From NCBI GenBank assembly GCA_036570425.1, contig DATCYF010000003.1:124001-188000 (forward strand): DNA of 64,000 nt, written 5' to 3'. This DNA is from Rhizorhapis sp036570425. GTDB lineage: Bacteria > Pseudomonadota > Alphaproteobacteria > Sphingomonadales > Sphingomonadaceae. Position 1 is the stretch's first letter; every line of letters begins with the position of its first letter. Under the pieces are notes generated by a model. That model did no database searches and was not told the DNA's origin. It saw only the letters and a program-made list of their open reading frames with translations. Made by a program: the position numbers and the translations under genes. This document shows, in pieces, positions 1 through 8,429 of the stretch.

Positions 1-12
1 TCTTACCGACGC

Positions 13-41
13 ATGACCTTTCGATGACCGATTCATGACAG
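13..41 (-). promoter_or_regulatory. Triple Pho-box half-site array
   Basis: Read on the minus strand, three copies of a CTGTCAT-like heptamer lie exactly 11 bp apart (CTGTCAT, CGGTCAT, AGGTCAT). This is the 7-4-7 spacing of PhoB sites, extended to three units. The polarity points to a gene off the left edge, but the same site could also serve the oxygenase starting near position 100. The other Pho boxes in this window, at 5318, 5842 and 6076, support the reading. Confidence 0.55.
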
Positions 42-99
42 GCACAGCATTGCGAACGGGCGCTTGATTTTCAGCAATGGGCCGATAGCACCACTGTCC

Positions 100-750
100 A
101 TGACCAACATGGATTCGCTATCCTTGGCGTCTGACGCCGATCCGGACCGGGTAGCCGCCCACCCTCGCGTCCAGCGTGTGCCTGCAAAAGACATCACGCT
201 GTTCATCCGACGCGATTTCCTCAATGCCGAAGAATGCGCAAGCCTGATCGCGCGAATAGAGGCGAACCGCCGCCCCTCCACCATCGCGGACGCCAATGGC
301 GATGGCTATTTCCGCACCAGCGACACCTGCGACCTGGATCACGCCGACCCCTTCATCATGGCCATCGACCGCAAGCTGTCCCATTTTTTGGGCATCGACC
401 CCGCCTATGGCGAACCGATCCAGGGGCAACGCTACGCCGTGGGTCAGGAGTTCAAGCCGCACACCGATTATTTCGACCCGAAGGGATCTGACTTCGCCAC
501 CTATTGCGCAACCGCAGGCAATCGCAGTTGGACGTTGATGGTCTATCTAAACCAGCCGGAAGCAGGCGGCGCGACCCGCTTCATCAAAATCGGCAAAACC
601 ATCCAGCCTGAACCCGGCAAACTTCTCGCCTGGAACAACCGCCTCTCGCCCGGCCACTATAATCCGGCCACGCTCCATCATGGCATGAAGGTGCGTGCGG
701 GCGTCAAATATATCATTACCAAATGGTATCGGGAGCGGCCTTGGGGCTGA
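100..750 (+). CDS. 2OG-Fe(II) oxygenase (prolyl 4-hydroxylase-like)
   Basis: This is a soluble dioxygenase of the prolyl 4-hydroxylase family, which couples 2-oxoglutarate decarboxylation to substrate hydroxylation at a non-haem iron. The proximal iron ligands are visible as the HTDYF motif (HxD). The distal histidine lies in LHHGMKVRAGVKY near the C-terminus, followed by the basic residue expected to bind 2-oxoglutarate. A GGATRF segment typical of the double-stranded beta-helix precedes it. No signal peptide is seen. The frame is open from a TTG at 64; the ATG at 100 is preferred because a Pho-type site ends at 41 and leaves little room for a leader, but ATG 109 is also possible. The substrate is unknown. 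A triple Pho half-site upstream may place it under phosphate control. Confidence 0.8.
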   Translation: MTNMDSLSLASDADPDRVAAHPRVQRVPAKDITLFIRRDFLNAEECASLIARIEANRRPSTIADANGDGYFRTSDTCDLDHADPFIMAIDRKLSHFLGIDPAYGEPIQGQRYAVGQEFKPHTDYFDPKGSDFATYCATAGNRSWTLMVYLNQPEAGGATRFIKIGKTIQPEPGKLLAWNNRLSPGHYNPATLHHGMKVRAGVKYIITKWYRERPWG

Positions 751-770
751 TGCCCCGAACCGCTCCCGAT
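728..770. terminator. Bidirectional hairpin between convergent genes
   Basis: An 11-bp perfect outer stem (ATCGGGAGCGG with its complement) encloses an inner GGGGC/GCCCC hairpin. It overlaps the oxygenase stop codon and lies 26 bp from the end of the convergent receptor gene. No clear T-run follows, so the termination role is inferred from position and stem strength. Confidence 0.45.
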
Positions 771-795
771 CATCTGCCTGTCAAGGTGGCCCGGA

Positions 796-3486
796 TCAGA
801 AGGCCACCGTCAGCGATCCCGCTATGGTCGAACCGATCTTGTATCTGTTATAGTAGACGCGATTGCCGTCCTGCTCCTGGAATTCCCGATATTTGCGTCC
901 GGTGATGTTGCGCGCCTCAAACTTCACCTCGGCATTGACGCTTCCCAACTTGACGCCTTGACGCGCTACGAAGTCCAGGGTCAGGCCCGGCCGTTCCTTG
1001 ATATCGGGTTGCAGGTTTGGCCCACGGCTGGTTACCCGATCGCTGGCATAAGTCAGCATCAGCGTCTGCTGCGACAGGCGATCTGTATCCTCCAGTCCAA
1101 TCTGGAAATTGAGAATATGGTCAGACTGTCCCGTCAGCGGCGCGCCATCCATGAAATAGTCGCTCGCGGCAGGCAAAGGCCCCGAACCGTAGGTGTAAGG
1201 AACGGTGGTGTCCCCTTCCTTCACCTTCAGCTCCGACTGAGTATAGGTATAATTACCGATCAGCACGATCCTGCGGCTTGTGAAGAAGGGCGAATCCGAC
1301 CAGTCAGCCAGCGGAAAATACTTCTGCGCCTCGATCTCGGCACCATAGAGGGTGGCTTCCGGCGCATTGGCGAAGCTGCTCGTCACCGCGTAGCTGTCGT
1401 TAATTGTTGTGTATGTTTCGATCGGATTGTCGATCTTCTTGTAGAAAGCCGCCGCAGTCAGCCGCTCGTCACGGCCCATATACCATTCACCACGGACGTC
1501 CGCGTTCCACAATTCACTATCCTTCAGGAACGGGTTGCCGCGATAGAACCGGTTTGACTCGATGTCGACGTAGGGCTGCGCGATCAACTCGCGGAACTGC
1601 GGCCGGGCGATCGTCTTGGATGCGCTTAGGCGAAGTTGCACGTCCTTGGCCGCTTCCACCGTCAGCGTCGCGGCAGGCAGCCAATATTCCTCGCGGATCT
1701 GCTGCGATGGGGTAACACCGGTGCTATAGACATCGACGCCGGTCACCGACTGGCGGCCATGTTCATAACGCACGCCCGCGTCAAGCGAGATGCCCGGCAA
1801 AATCTCCGATTGTACCTGTGCATAGCCCGCATGAACACGCAAGGCTGCGTCGTAAACAGGATAATTGCCTGAGAAATCCAGCAGCGTCAGATCGTACAGC
1901 TGGATCGTCGCATCCGATAATAGATAATCGGGCCGCAGCTGCTGCACCCCAATCGGCAAGTTCGTCGCGTCGAAATGCAGTTCATAGCGGGAGGAGGTTC
2001 GCTTCGTGTCGCTGAAGGCATAGCCGACCGTCGCCGTCAGCGCCGGTAAGAGTTGGTAAGACAAATCCGCCCCAGCTGACCACAGATCCTCATTGAGGTC
2101 GCTGAAGGTGATCGACGCGTCGCCGCGCTGACGGTTCAGCGCATTGACGAAACGATCACCGACGGGGTCGATCGACAAGTCGCGATTGGTCCGGACATAG
2201 GAGAACTCGCGCTCATAAGGTGCCTCGCGCTGCGAATTGGCATAGCCGCCGCGCAGGTCCAGGCTCAACAGGTTGGTAATCTTGAACTCGCCGGTCATCT
2301 GTGTGTCGATCAGCTGGCGCTCATACCAGGCGCTCGACTGGTTTAGATAGTCGCCGCCCAGCAAGGCTCCGTCATTTTGACCGGTAGATAGGGACGCGCG
2401 CTTAAGCGTGTCGCGAATATAAAGATTGGTCCAGCGCAGCTTCTGATTGCCCAGTTCCAGGCCTACGCCCAGCAGGCCGTTCACCGTCACCTGGTTGTCG
2501 GTCATCACTTGCTCGAAACTCTTACCGGCCGGCTCGCTAAGATCGATCGAGGCCTGCTGCAGATTGGCACGCGTGCGCCATTTGTTGCCATAGGACGCGG
2601 TAGCGATGATGCCCAGTCGTCCATCGCTGCCTACGTCCATCCCCGTACCCGCGTTGATCGAGCCAGAAACGTTGAACGGCAGGCTGTTGGTGCGTTGCAG
2701 AACGGACGTTCTGGCGTTCAGGAACTGCATGGCGACGCCCTGAAGGCTGGCGCGGCTCATGTTCGCAAAGGGAATACCGCTCTTGAACGCATTGGCCAGT
2801 TGCGGCGGCACATCGCGCGATCCGTCGTCAAAGCCCGTCCAGTCGGAATCGCTGCCATAATAGGTATAGCCATGCTGCCCGGACGTTTCGGTATTGGCCG
2901 AGCTGCCGCCGCTGATCTCCAGATAGCTTTCGGCCGGGATCGCCTTGGTCGTGAGGTTGATAACGCCGCCGCCGAATTCACCCGGAAAGTTGGCGGAAAA
3001 ACTTTTCTGCACCAGCGTTGATGCAATCACGCTGGTCGGAAATATGTCGAGCGGGACTACGCGCTTGAGCGGTTCCGGGCTTGGCAGCGGCGATCCGTTC
3101 AGCAGCGCGAGCGAATAGCGGTCGCCCAGGCCCCGGACATAGACATAGCCGCCCGAAACAACGCTGAGGCCCGTCACGCGCTGCAGCGATCCGGCGATAT
3201 CGCCCTCGCCGGTGCGCTTGATGTCGGCGGCCGACAAGATGTTCACTACCTGCGGCGCGGCCTGCGATATGTTGGTCGTGCGGCGGCCGGCCACGATGAT
3301 GTCGGCGCCGGGTATCGAAACGTCCACATCGCCCGACTGCGCGGCCGCTTCGTCCGCAGTGGTCGGCGTGGAGGTGGTTCCCGCTTCGCCAGCGGCGGTC
3401 GCGGGGTCCGTCTGGGCCATTGCCGTGGGCGCGACCAGCGCCGTTGAAATCAGAAGCAGACGCGCCAAGGTCAGCGGCTTCGACAT
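796..3486 (-). CDS. TonB-dependent outer-membrane receptor
   Basis: The 896-residue protein is a TonB-dependent transporter: a 22-strand barrel closed by an N-terminal plug, powered by TonB/ExbBD. The start at 3486 gives a clean signal peptide (MSKPLTLARLLLISTALVAPTAMAQ cut after AMA) and is preceded by AGGGGA; the frame is open further upstream but that part has no signal sequence. A TonB-box-like ADIIVAGRR follows at about residue 60, then plug motifs (YVYVRGLGDRYSLALLNG and GEFGGGVINLTTK), and the chain ends in a C-terminal phenylalanine as barrel proteins do. It lies 82 bp downstream of the beta-helix lipoprotein on the same strand, so both probably share the Pho box at 5318. Its substrate is inferred to be a phosphorus compound from that context only; a metal chelate cannot be excluded. 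Confidence 0.88.
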   Translation of the reverse strand: MSKPLTLARLLLISTALVAPTAMAQTDPATAAGEAGTTSTPTTADEAAAQSGDVDVSIPGADIIVAGRRTTNISQAAPQVVNILSAADIKRTGEGDIAGSLQRVTGLSVVSGGYVYVRGLGDRYSLALLNGSPLPSPEPLKRVVPLDIFPTSVIASTLVQKSFSANFPGEFGGGVINLTTKAIPAESYLEISGGSSANTETSGQHGYTYYGSDSDWTGFDDGSRDVPPQLANAFKSGIPFANMSRASLQGVAMQFLNARTSVLQRTNSLPFNVSGSINAGTGMDVGSDGRLGIIATASYGNKWRTRANLQQASIDLSEPAGKSFEQVMTDNQVTVNGLLGVGLELGNQKLRWTNLYIRDTLKRASLSTGQNDGALLGGDYLNQSSAWYERQLIDTQMTGEFKITNLLSLDLRGGYANSQREAPYEREFSYVRTNRDLSIDPVGDRFVNALNRQRGDASITFSDLNEDLWSAGADLSYQLLPALTATVGYAFSDTKRTSSRYELHFDATNLPIGVQQLRPDYLLSDATIQLYDLTLLDFSGNYPVYDAALRVHAGYAQVQSEILPGISLDAGVRYEHGRQSVTGVDVYSTGVTPSQQIREEYWLPAATLTVEAAKDVQLRLSASKTIARPQFRELIAQPYVDIESNRFYRGNPFLKDSELWNADVRGEWYMGRDERLTAAAFYKKIDNPIETYTTINDSYAVTSSFANAPEATLYGAEIEAQKYFPLADWSDSPFFTSRRIVLIGNYTYTQSELKVKEGDTTVPYTYGSGPLPAASDYFMDGAPLTGQSDHILNFQIGLEDTDRLSQQTLMLTYASDRVTSRGPNLQPDIKERPGLTLDFVARQGVKLGSVNAEVKFEARNITGRKYREFQEQDGNRVYYNRYKIGSTIAGSLTVAF

Positions 3487-3568
3487 GAAAATTCCCCTAA
3501 AGAATCTGGTGCAATCATGGCTGGGGAGCGCGCCCTTGCACGCTTCGCCCCGCCATTTTGGTCTGTGG

Positions 3569-5161
3569 TCAGGTTGTCGGGATGGTGGTGCAAGACCCGC
3601 TTGTCGAACCGAAGTCCGCCGTGATGGAGTTGCAGGTCCAGCCGGCATACCAGGTGTCGTTGGCATCCTTCACCGCGCCGATATAATTGGTGGTGAAGAA
3701 GTTGCTGTCGACGGTCTTGGGGTCGATCGCGGTGCGGCCGGTTTCAGTCGAACCATTGACGAACAGGCTGGTCAGCGACGGCGTGTAGCTGATGGTGCTG
3801 TTCGAATCAGCTTCGAAGATCGACTTTACCAGGCTGGCGCCAACGCCCTTGTCGCTGAATGGCATCGCGGGCAGGCACTGCATCGCCACCGACTTGTACA
3901 CCGGCTTGCCCGCATCCTGCAGCGCCGTATCGGCGTCACGCACGGTGGCGGAACTATCGATGCGCAGGCAGGTCTGGGTCGGGCTGACGATGATGCCGTT
4001 GACCAGCGCCAGATCAGCGCCGCCACGCAGCAGCATGGTCGCAGCGTCATCACCCGTGTTCGAACGCTGGATATGGGTGAAGTTAGCAACCTTCAGATAT
4101 TGGCGAGGCAGCGCATCCTCGCTCGCGTTGCTGGCGGTCGTCGAACCGTTGGAGTCGGTTTCGAGGAAGGTGTCGCCGATATTATCCCCTTCGCGCTGGG
4201 CGGCAATAACAAACTGGGCCGTGCCGCGGAAGCCGACGTCAGTGTCCAGATTGTCATCCTCGTTACCGGTCAGGACCAGATATTTGAGGTGCGTGGAACC
4301 GCCGAAAATCTCAATGCCATCGTCGGAGCTGTTGTGGATCTGGATATGGTCAAGCTGCGTGCCGGTGCCGATACCGCTGGGGGTCAGCCCCTGCAGTTCC
4401 TTACCGCCGGACAGCACGAAGCCTGAATAGCGGATCTGAACATAGCTCATGCGCCCGGAACTGTCGGCATCGTTAGCGCCACCATAAAGGGCGTTGCTGG
4501 TACCTTCCGTATCCCGTTCGCAGGCGGTGGTGCCAGGAGCGGCGGCCGGGGCCCCACAGTCGGTGATCTTGGCCCGGCCGAGCAGCACGACGCCGCCCCA
4601 CTGACCCGAAGACTGGTCAGTCGAATCCCCCTTCACATTGGCTTCGCTGGTGAAGATGATCGGCTGTGTCGACGTACCGACCGCGTTGATCTTGTTGCCG
4701 CGATTGACCGCCAGATAAGCATTGCCGGTGGATGCGAAGATGACGACACCCGCATCGATGTTCAGCGTGGCGACCGTATTGGTGCTTGCGGCGCCTTGGT
4801 CGGTCCCCACATCAACACGGCCCGGCAGCGAATAGATCACGCCCGGCACCTTGGCGATGGTGGTGGTGCTGCTGAAACGCGCGGGGAAGCTGCAATTGCG
4901 CCAGCTATTGCCGCTCTTGTCGGAAATGGTGCCGCGATCGATAAACTGATCTGTGCCCGCAATGGTCGGGCATTCAGCGGCGGGCGTCACGCTGGTCGGC
5001 GTCGGCGTGGGCGTAGGGCCTGGCGTGGGCGTAGGGGTCGGGGCGGGAATGACGATCGTACCTTCGCCCGGCGAGGCAATATCGTCGGCGCCACAGGCGC
5101 TTAGCGCGGCGCAGGCGCAGCCGGCCATCAGTATGGTTTGAATATGCTTGATCTTGGCCAT
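3569..5161 (-). CDS. Beta-helix-like lipoprotein, phosphate-cluster partner of the receptor
   Basis: The 530-residue protein has a lipoprotein signal peptide with lipobox LSAC near residue 22. A Pro-Thr-rich linker (PTPTPTPGPTPTPTPT) follows, then a long body of short Gly/Asn/Asp-rich strands (GIGTGTQLDHIQIHNSSDD, GGSTHLKYLVLTGNEDD) that reads like a right-handed parallel beta-helix. The linker suggests a domain held away from the membrane, perhaps at the surface. It is the first gene of a unit with the TonB-dependent receptor and is preceded by a Pho box. Proteins of this type are common beside sphingomonad receptors; the exact role (substrate capture, hydrolase or scaffold) is not known and no catalytic motif was recognised. 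Confidence 0.7.
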   Translation of the reverse strand: MAKIKHIQTILMAGCACAALSACGADDIASPGEGTIVIPAPTPTPTPGPTPTPTPTSVTPAAECPTIAGTDQFIDRGTISDKSGNSWRNCSFPARFSSTTTIAKVPGVIYSLPGRVDVGTDQGAASTNTVATLNIDAGVVIFASTGNAYLAVNRGNKINAVGTSTQPIIFTSEANVKGDSTDQSSGQWGGVVLLGRAKITDCGAPAAAPGTTACERDTEGTSNALYGGANDADSSGRMSYVQIRYSGFVLSGGKELQGLTPSGIGTGTQLDHIQIHNSSDDGIEIFGGSTHLKYLVLTGNEDDNLDTDVGFRGTAQFVIAAQREGDNIGDTFLETDSNGSTTASNASEDALPRQYLKVANFTHIQRSNTGDDAATMLLRGGADLALVNGIIVSPTQTCLRIDSSATVRDADTALQDAGKPVYKSVAMQCLPAMPFSDKGVGASLVKSIFEADSNSTISYTPSLTSLFVNGSTETGRTAIDPKTVDSNFFTTNYIGAVKDANDTWYAGWTCNSITADFGSTSGSCTTIPTT

Positions 5162-5317
5162 GTCGTCTCCGCTCCGGACGTGCCGGGTTGTGTAAAAATG
5201 CAGAGCGCCAAGGGAGATTACGAATCAGACAACGCCCCCCTGTCGCCCCGCCGACGGCAAGTAGGTGCTCGGAATGACAGCGTAATTGCTCTTTTATGAC
5301 GGTGTGGAGCGATAGAC

Positions 5318-5335
5318 ATGACAGTTTGATGTCAT
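5318..5335 (-). promoter_or_regulatory. Pho box upstream of lipoprotein-receptor unit
   Basis: Read on the minus strand the site is ATGACAT-CAAA-CTGTCAT, two heptamers 11 bp apart as in PhoB sites. A third copy, CCGTCAT, follows 22 bp further on in phase. It lies about 155 bp upstream of the lipoprotein start at 5161, so the transcription start is probably well upstream of the gene. Confidence 0.6.
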
Positions 5336-5427
5336 TTGTTGCCGTGCGATGACGACAAGAACAAAAGGGCTATCGCCAGTCGGCGACAGCCCTTTCCCTG
5401 CAACATTTTCAGATTGCGATCAGCGTA

Positions 5428-5814
5428 TCAGTAGCTCGCATCCAGACGGCGCATCGCCTTGCGTGCGATGTCACGTGAAGAAGCCTCGCTTCCATCCGCC
5501 AGCACTAACATGCCTTCGGGCGCATAGCGCGCTGACTTGTAGGCCTCGCGCGCATCATTCATACGGCCCAACCCGGCATAAGCATTGCCCAGATTGATTA
5601 GCCGTGCAGGATCATTGGCGGCGTCCGGCGCGATCAGGCTAAGGCGCTTGACTGCCTTGCCATAGTCACCGGATGTCAGCGCGGATGCGGCGAGACGCCC
5701 ATCGGGAACACCGACTTCCTCCGCCTGTGCGGATGCAGCAAAAGCTTCCACCGGCGCCGATACCGCCAGCACAAACCCAAGGAAAACAGCCATCTCGCGC
5801 ATCTCGCTCTCCAT
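5428..5814 (-). CDS. Small exported TPR protein
   Basis: The protein has 128 residues with an N-terminal signal peptide (MREMAVFLGFVLAVSAPVEAFA; the ATG four codons upstream is also possible). The mature part holds about two tetratricopeptide repeats (DYGKAVKRLSLIAPDAANDPARL..., then RLINLGNAYAGLGRMNDAREAY), so it is probably a periplasmic adaptor. A Pho box ends 28 bp upstream of the start. It is transcribed towards the lipoprotein-receptor unit and is divergent from phoX. Its partner is unknown; context suggests a role in phosphate-starvation surface assembly. Confidence 0.7.
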   Translation of the reverse strand: MESEMREMAVFLGFVLAVSAPVEAFAASAQAEEVGVPDGRLAASALTSGDYGKAVKRLSLIAPDAANDPARLINLGNAYAGLGRMNDAREAYKSARYAPEGMLVLADGSEASSRDIARKAMRRLDASY

Positions 5815-5841
5815 AAAAAACTTTTTATTGTAGTTAAAATT

Positions 5842-5859
5842 ATGTCACGTTAATGACAC
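5842..5859 (-). promoter_or_regulatory. Pho box upstream of TPR gene
   Basis: On the minus strand it reads GTGTCAT-TAAC-GTGACAT, two CTGTCAT-like heptamers with an 11-bp period. An AT-rich stretch (TAATTTTAACTACAATAAA) follows before the start codon and fits a promoter -10 region. Confidence 0.6.
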
Positions 5860-6075
5860 TGAGGCAAGATGCGTCGCGACGCGGCGGATAAGCTTCGTCG
5901 TGTGCCATGGTCATGCAACGGAGCCAGTGCGGTTGGTCGCGAAGTTCTTCAGCGCGCCGGGGCCAAGGCTTATGTTGCCAATCCATTTCCGCGGTGGAGT
6001 TCATCCGTCGGAGGCCGGTTCCAGCCTGAACACAGAAAAGCTCCGCCTATCCCCCTGCCTGCGAGCGACGAACTG

Positions 6076-6093
6076 CTGTCACCTAAATGTCAC
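6076..6093 (+). promoter_or_regulatory. phoX: Pho box upstream of phoX
   Basis: CTGTCAC-CTAA-ATGTCAC is the best match in the window to the PhoB consensus (CTGTCAT-N4-CTGTCAT). It lies 120 bp upstream of the PhoX start. The 399-bp gap between the divergent TPR and phoX genes holds this site, the box at 5842 and no convincing gene in between. Confidence 0.7.
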
Positions 6094-6213
6094 AGAGCTG
6101 ACCACTAGGAGACATGTGCCTGACGTGATGCGGTCACTTGCCCCTGCCATAGGCTGAAAACCGCTCTCACCATTGAGGAGCGTCATAATCACCACAGAAG
6201 GGGCTTTCTCTCC

Positions 6214-8073
6214 ATGTCTCATCTTACCGATGACGCGCGCCGCCGCGGCGCGAAGACGCATATAACCGTTCCCGGGCAAAGCCTGGAAGAAATCGTGGCA
6301 GCCAATCCAGACCGGCGCAGATTGTTGAAGAACGGTTTGCTCGGCCTGTCCATTCTGCCATTTGCGGGTGTGTTGTCGGCCTGTGACGATGATGAGGCAT
6401 CGGCCACGCCAACGCCTGGCCCTACGCCTACTCCCACACCGCCGCCATCGATGAGCTTCGATGTTAATTTCACTGCCGTACCGTCCAATTTGAATGACAC
6501 GGTCACCGTTCCCAACGGTTATGTAGCCGAAGTTCTCTTCAAGGCCGGTGATCCTGTGGAAAGCGGCGCCCCCGGCTATTCCGGATCGTTCCAGGCCTCG
6601 TCAGAAACCGAAAGGCAGGCCGGCGGCAATCATGACGGCATGGAATATTATGAGCTGACGGGGGTCGATCCCAACGAGGGCGGTCTGCTCGCCATCAATC
6701 ATGAACTGCCCGACTATAATATTCTGATGGCCGGTGGCTATGATGCCGCAGCCGCTTCGGCCGAACAAAAGGCCTTGGCCCTCTCTGCCGTTGGCGTAGC
6801 CGTTATCGAAGTGGCAAAAGGCAGCGACGGCACCTGGTCGGTCAAGGCTGGCTCCAAATACAACAAACGCCATACCGGCAACGATACCTATCGGGTCGGC
6901 GGCCCTGCATCCGGCATCTTGCCATCCACCATCAAGGGCACGCTCAATAACTGCTCCAGCGGCCGGACTCCGTGGGGCACTTACCTGACCTGTGAAGAAA
7001 CGACGGACAATTACCTCGATCCCACACAGCCAGAAGAAGGCTACGGCTGGGTGATTGAAATCGATCCCTATGGTGAGCTTGCCAATCCGACCAAGCGGAC
7101 GGCAATGGGACGCTTCAATCATGAGAATGTCGCCTATATGGCCGACGCGAACAGCCGCGTCGCCTTTTACATGGGCGATGACAGCACGCCGGGATGTATT
7201 TACAAATTCGTGGCGGACCGCGCCTTCAATGAGAGCAATCGCGCAGCGAATGTCGACCTGCTGGATTATGGCACTCTCTTTGTCGCCCGTTTTAATGCTG
7301 ACGGCTCGGGTGAATGGCGCGCCTTGCAGCAGGGCGCCAATGGTCTTGTGGTTGGCGCGATTGATCCCGGCGATGTCAGCCAGGGACCAACTACACCCGC
7401 CACGGTAGACTTTCCCAATCAGGCGAGCGTCCTCCTTAATGCCGCCTCCGCAGCTCGCGTGGCGGGCGGCACTGTGATGGATCGGCCGGAATGGATCACG
7501 GTCGCGCCGGACAACAGCGCCATTTATTGCACGCTGACCAACAATAGCGGGCGCGAAGTGACCGATGCCGCCAATCCTCGGGTGGAAAATCGGCATGGTC
7601 ACATCATTAAATGGTCGGAAGAGGGCAACTCGCCGCTGGCAACGAAGTTTACATGGGAAATCTTCGTTCTGGCCGGTGATCCCGATCTCCAGTCTGGGGG
7701 CTCCAATCTGGTGGGCAATATTGAGGGCGATACTTATTCGAGTCCCGATGGCCTGCGTATCGATCCGCAGGGCAGGCTGTGGGTCCAGACTGACCATAGT
7801 GTGCCCGGCAATTCCGGCGTGCCCGGCACGTCCATTGACCAGGCCTTTGGTCACAATGCCATGTTCTATATCGATCAGTCGACCAAGGAGACGAAGCGCT
7901 TTCTGGTCGGTCCGGTGGGCTGCGAGATCACAGGTCTTGCCTATACGCCCGATCTGACAACATTCTTCGTCAACATCCAGCATCCGACTGGCGATTGGCC
8001 GGTGGCAGGTGAGGAGCCCCGATCCTCGACTGTTGTCGTGCGCCGAACGGACGGTAAACCGGTAGGGAACTAA
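6214..8073 (+). CDS. phoX: PhoX-family alkaline phosphatase (Tat lipoprotein)
   Basis: The 619-residue protein belongs to the PhoX (DUF839) family of calcium/iron-dependent phosphatases that release phosphate from organic esters. A twin-arginine segment (DRRRLLKNGLLGLSILPF) near residue 30 is followed by a lipobox (VLSAC), an acidic patch and a Pro-Thr-rich linker like the one in the lipoprotein at 3569-5161. This indicates Tat export of a folded metalloenzyme and lipid anchoring. Family landmarks include NHDGMEYYEL, AINHE, TYLTCEETTDNYLDP and GRFNHENVAY, the acidic and Glu-rich stretches that bind metals. It is divergent from the TPR gene and has a strong Pho box upstream. Together with the receptor and lipoprotein it forms an organic-phosphate scavenging set. 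Confidence 0.9.
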   Translation: MSHLTDDARRRGAKTHITVPGQSLEEIVAANPDRRRLLKNGLLGLSILPFAGVLSACDDDEASATPTPGPTPTPTPPPSMSFDVNFTAVPSNLNDTVTVPNGYVAEVLFKAGDPVESGAPGYSGSFQASSETERQAGGNHDGMEYYELTGVDPNEGGLLAINHELPDYNILMAGGYDAAAASAEQKALALSAVGVAVIEVAKGSDGTWSVKAGSKYNKRHTGNDTYRVGGPASGILPSTIKGTLNNCSSGRTPWGTYLTCEETTDNYLDPTQPEEGYGWVIEIDPYGELANPTKRTAMGRFNHENVAYMADANSRVAFYMGDDSTPGCIYKFVADRAFNESNRAANVDLLDYGTLFVARFNADGSGEWRALQQGANGLVVGAIDPGDVSQGPTTPATVDFPNQASVLLNAASAARVAGGTVMDRPEWITVAPDNSAIYCTLTNNSGREVTDAANPRVENRHGHIIKWSEEGNSPLATKFTWEIFVLAGDPDLQSGGSNLVGNIEGDTYSSPDGLRIDPQGRLWVQTDHSVPGNSGVPGTSIDQAFGHNAMFYIDQSTKETKRFLVGPVGCEITGLAYTPDLTTFFVNIQHPTGDWPVAGEEPRSSTVVVRRTDGKPVGN

Positions 8074-8093
8074 CGGATACAAATCTCTCAGGA

Positions 8094-8134
8094 AGCCGCC
8101 ATTCCGAAAATGCCCGTGCACCGGAATGGCGGCT
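8094..8134 (+). terminator. Hairpin terminator after phoX
   Basis: A 13-bp perfect stem (AGCCGCCATTCCG paired with its complement) with a 15-nt loop begins 21 bp after the phoX stop. There is no T-run, so it may need Rho or act only as a stabilising 3' end. The rest of the gap up to 8429 shows no convincing gene. Confidence 0.55.
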
Positions 8135-8429
8135 CACTATCTAATCACCTGGAACTGGCACTACTTTAGCAGCAGGTTTGTGATTTCTGTTATTCCCTAG
8201 GCCATGTTCCGGTGATTCAGAGGGAGCCAGCTTCTGAAGGGCTGCCGGGGACATCGGGCACTGGCCAGAACCGTTTTGGTAGGCGTTCCCAAGCATCAGA
8301 ATGCCTATCCCACCGACGTGGAGCTGATCTTCCCTGTCGTGGGCCGCGGGCGACCACGCTTGCGCCATGTTCCCGACAGTCGGTCGAGGCCCGCCCTACC
8401 GGCCGGAGAGGAGCATGAGCGGTGCCGAT

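Noticed and set aside
6601..8121. Long minus-strand frame of 506 codons
   Set aside because: Antisense to phoX, which is strongly supported.
8141..8368. 75-codon minus-strand frame after phoX
   Set aside because: No motif, and it sits in a hairpin-containing gap between well-supported genes.
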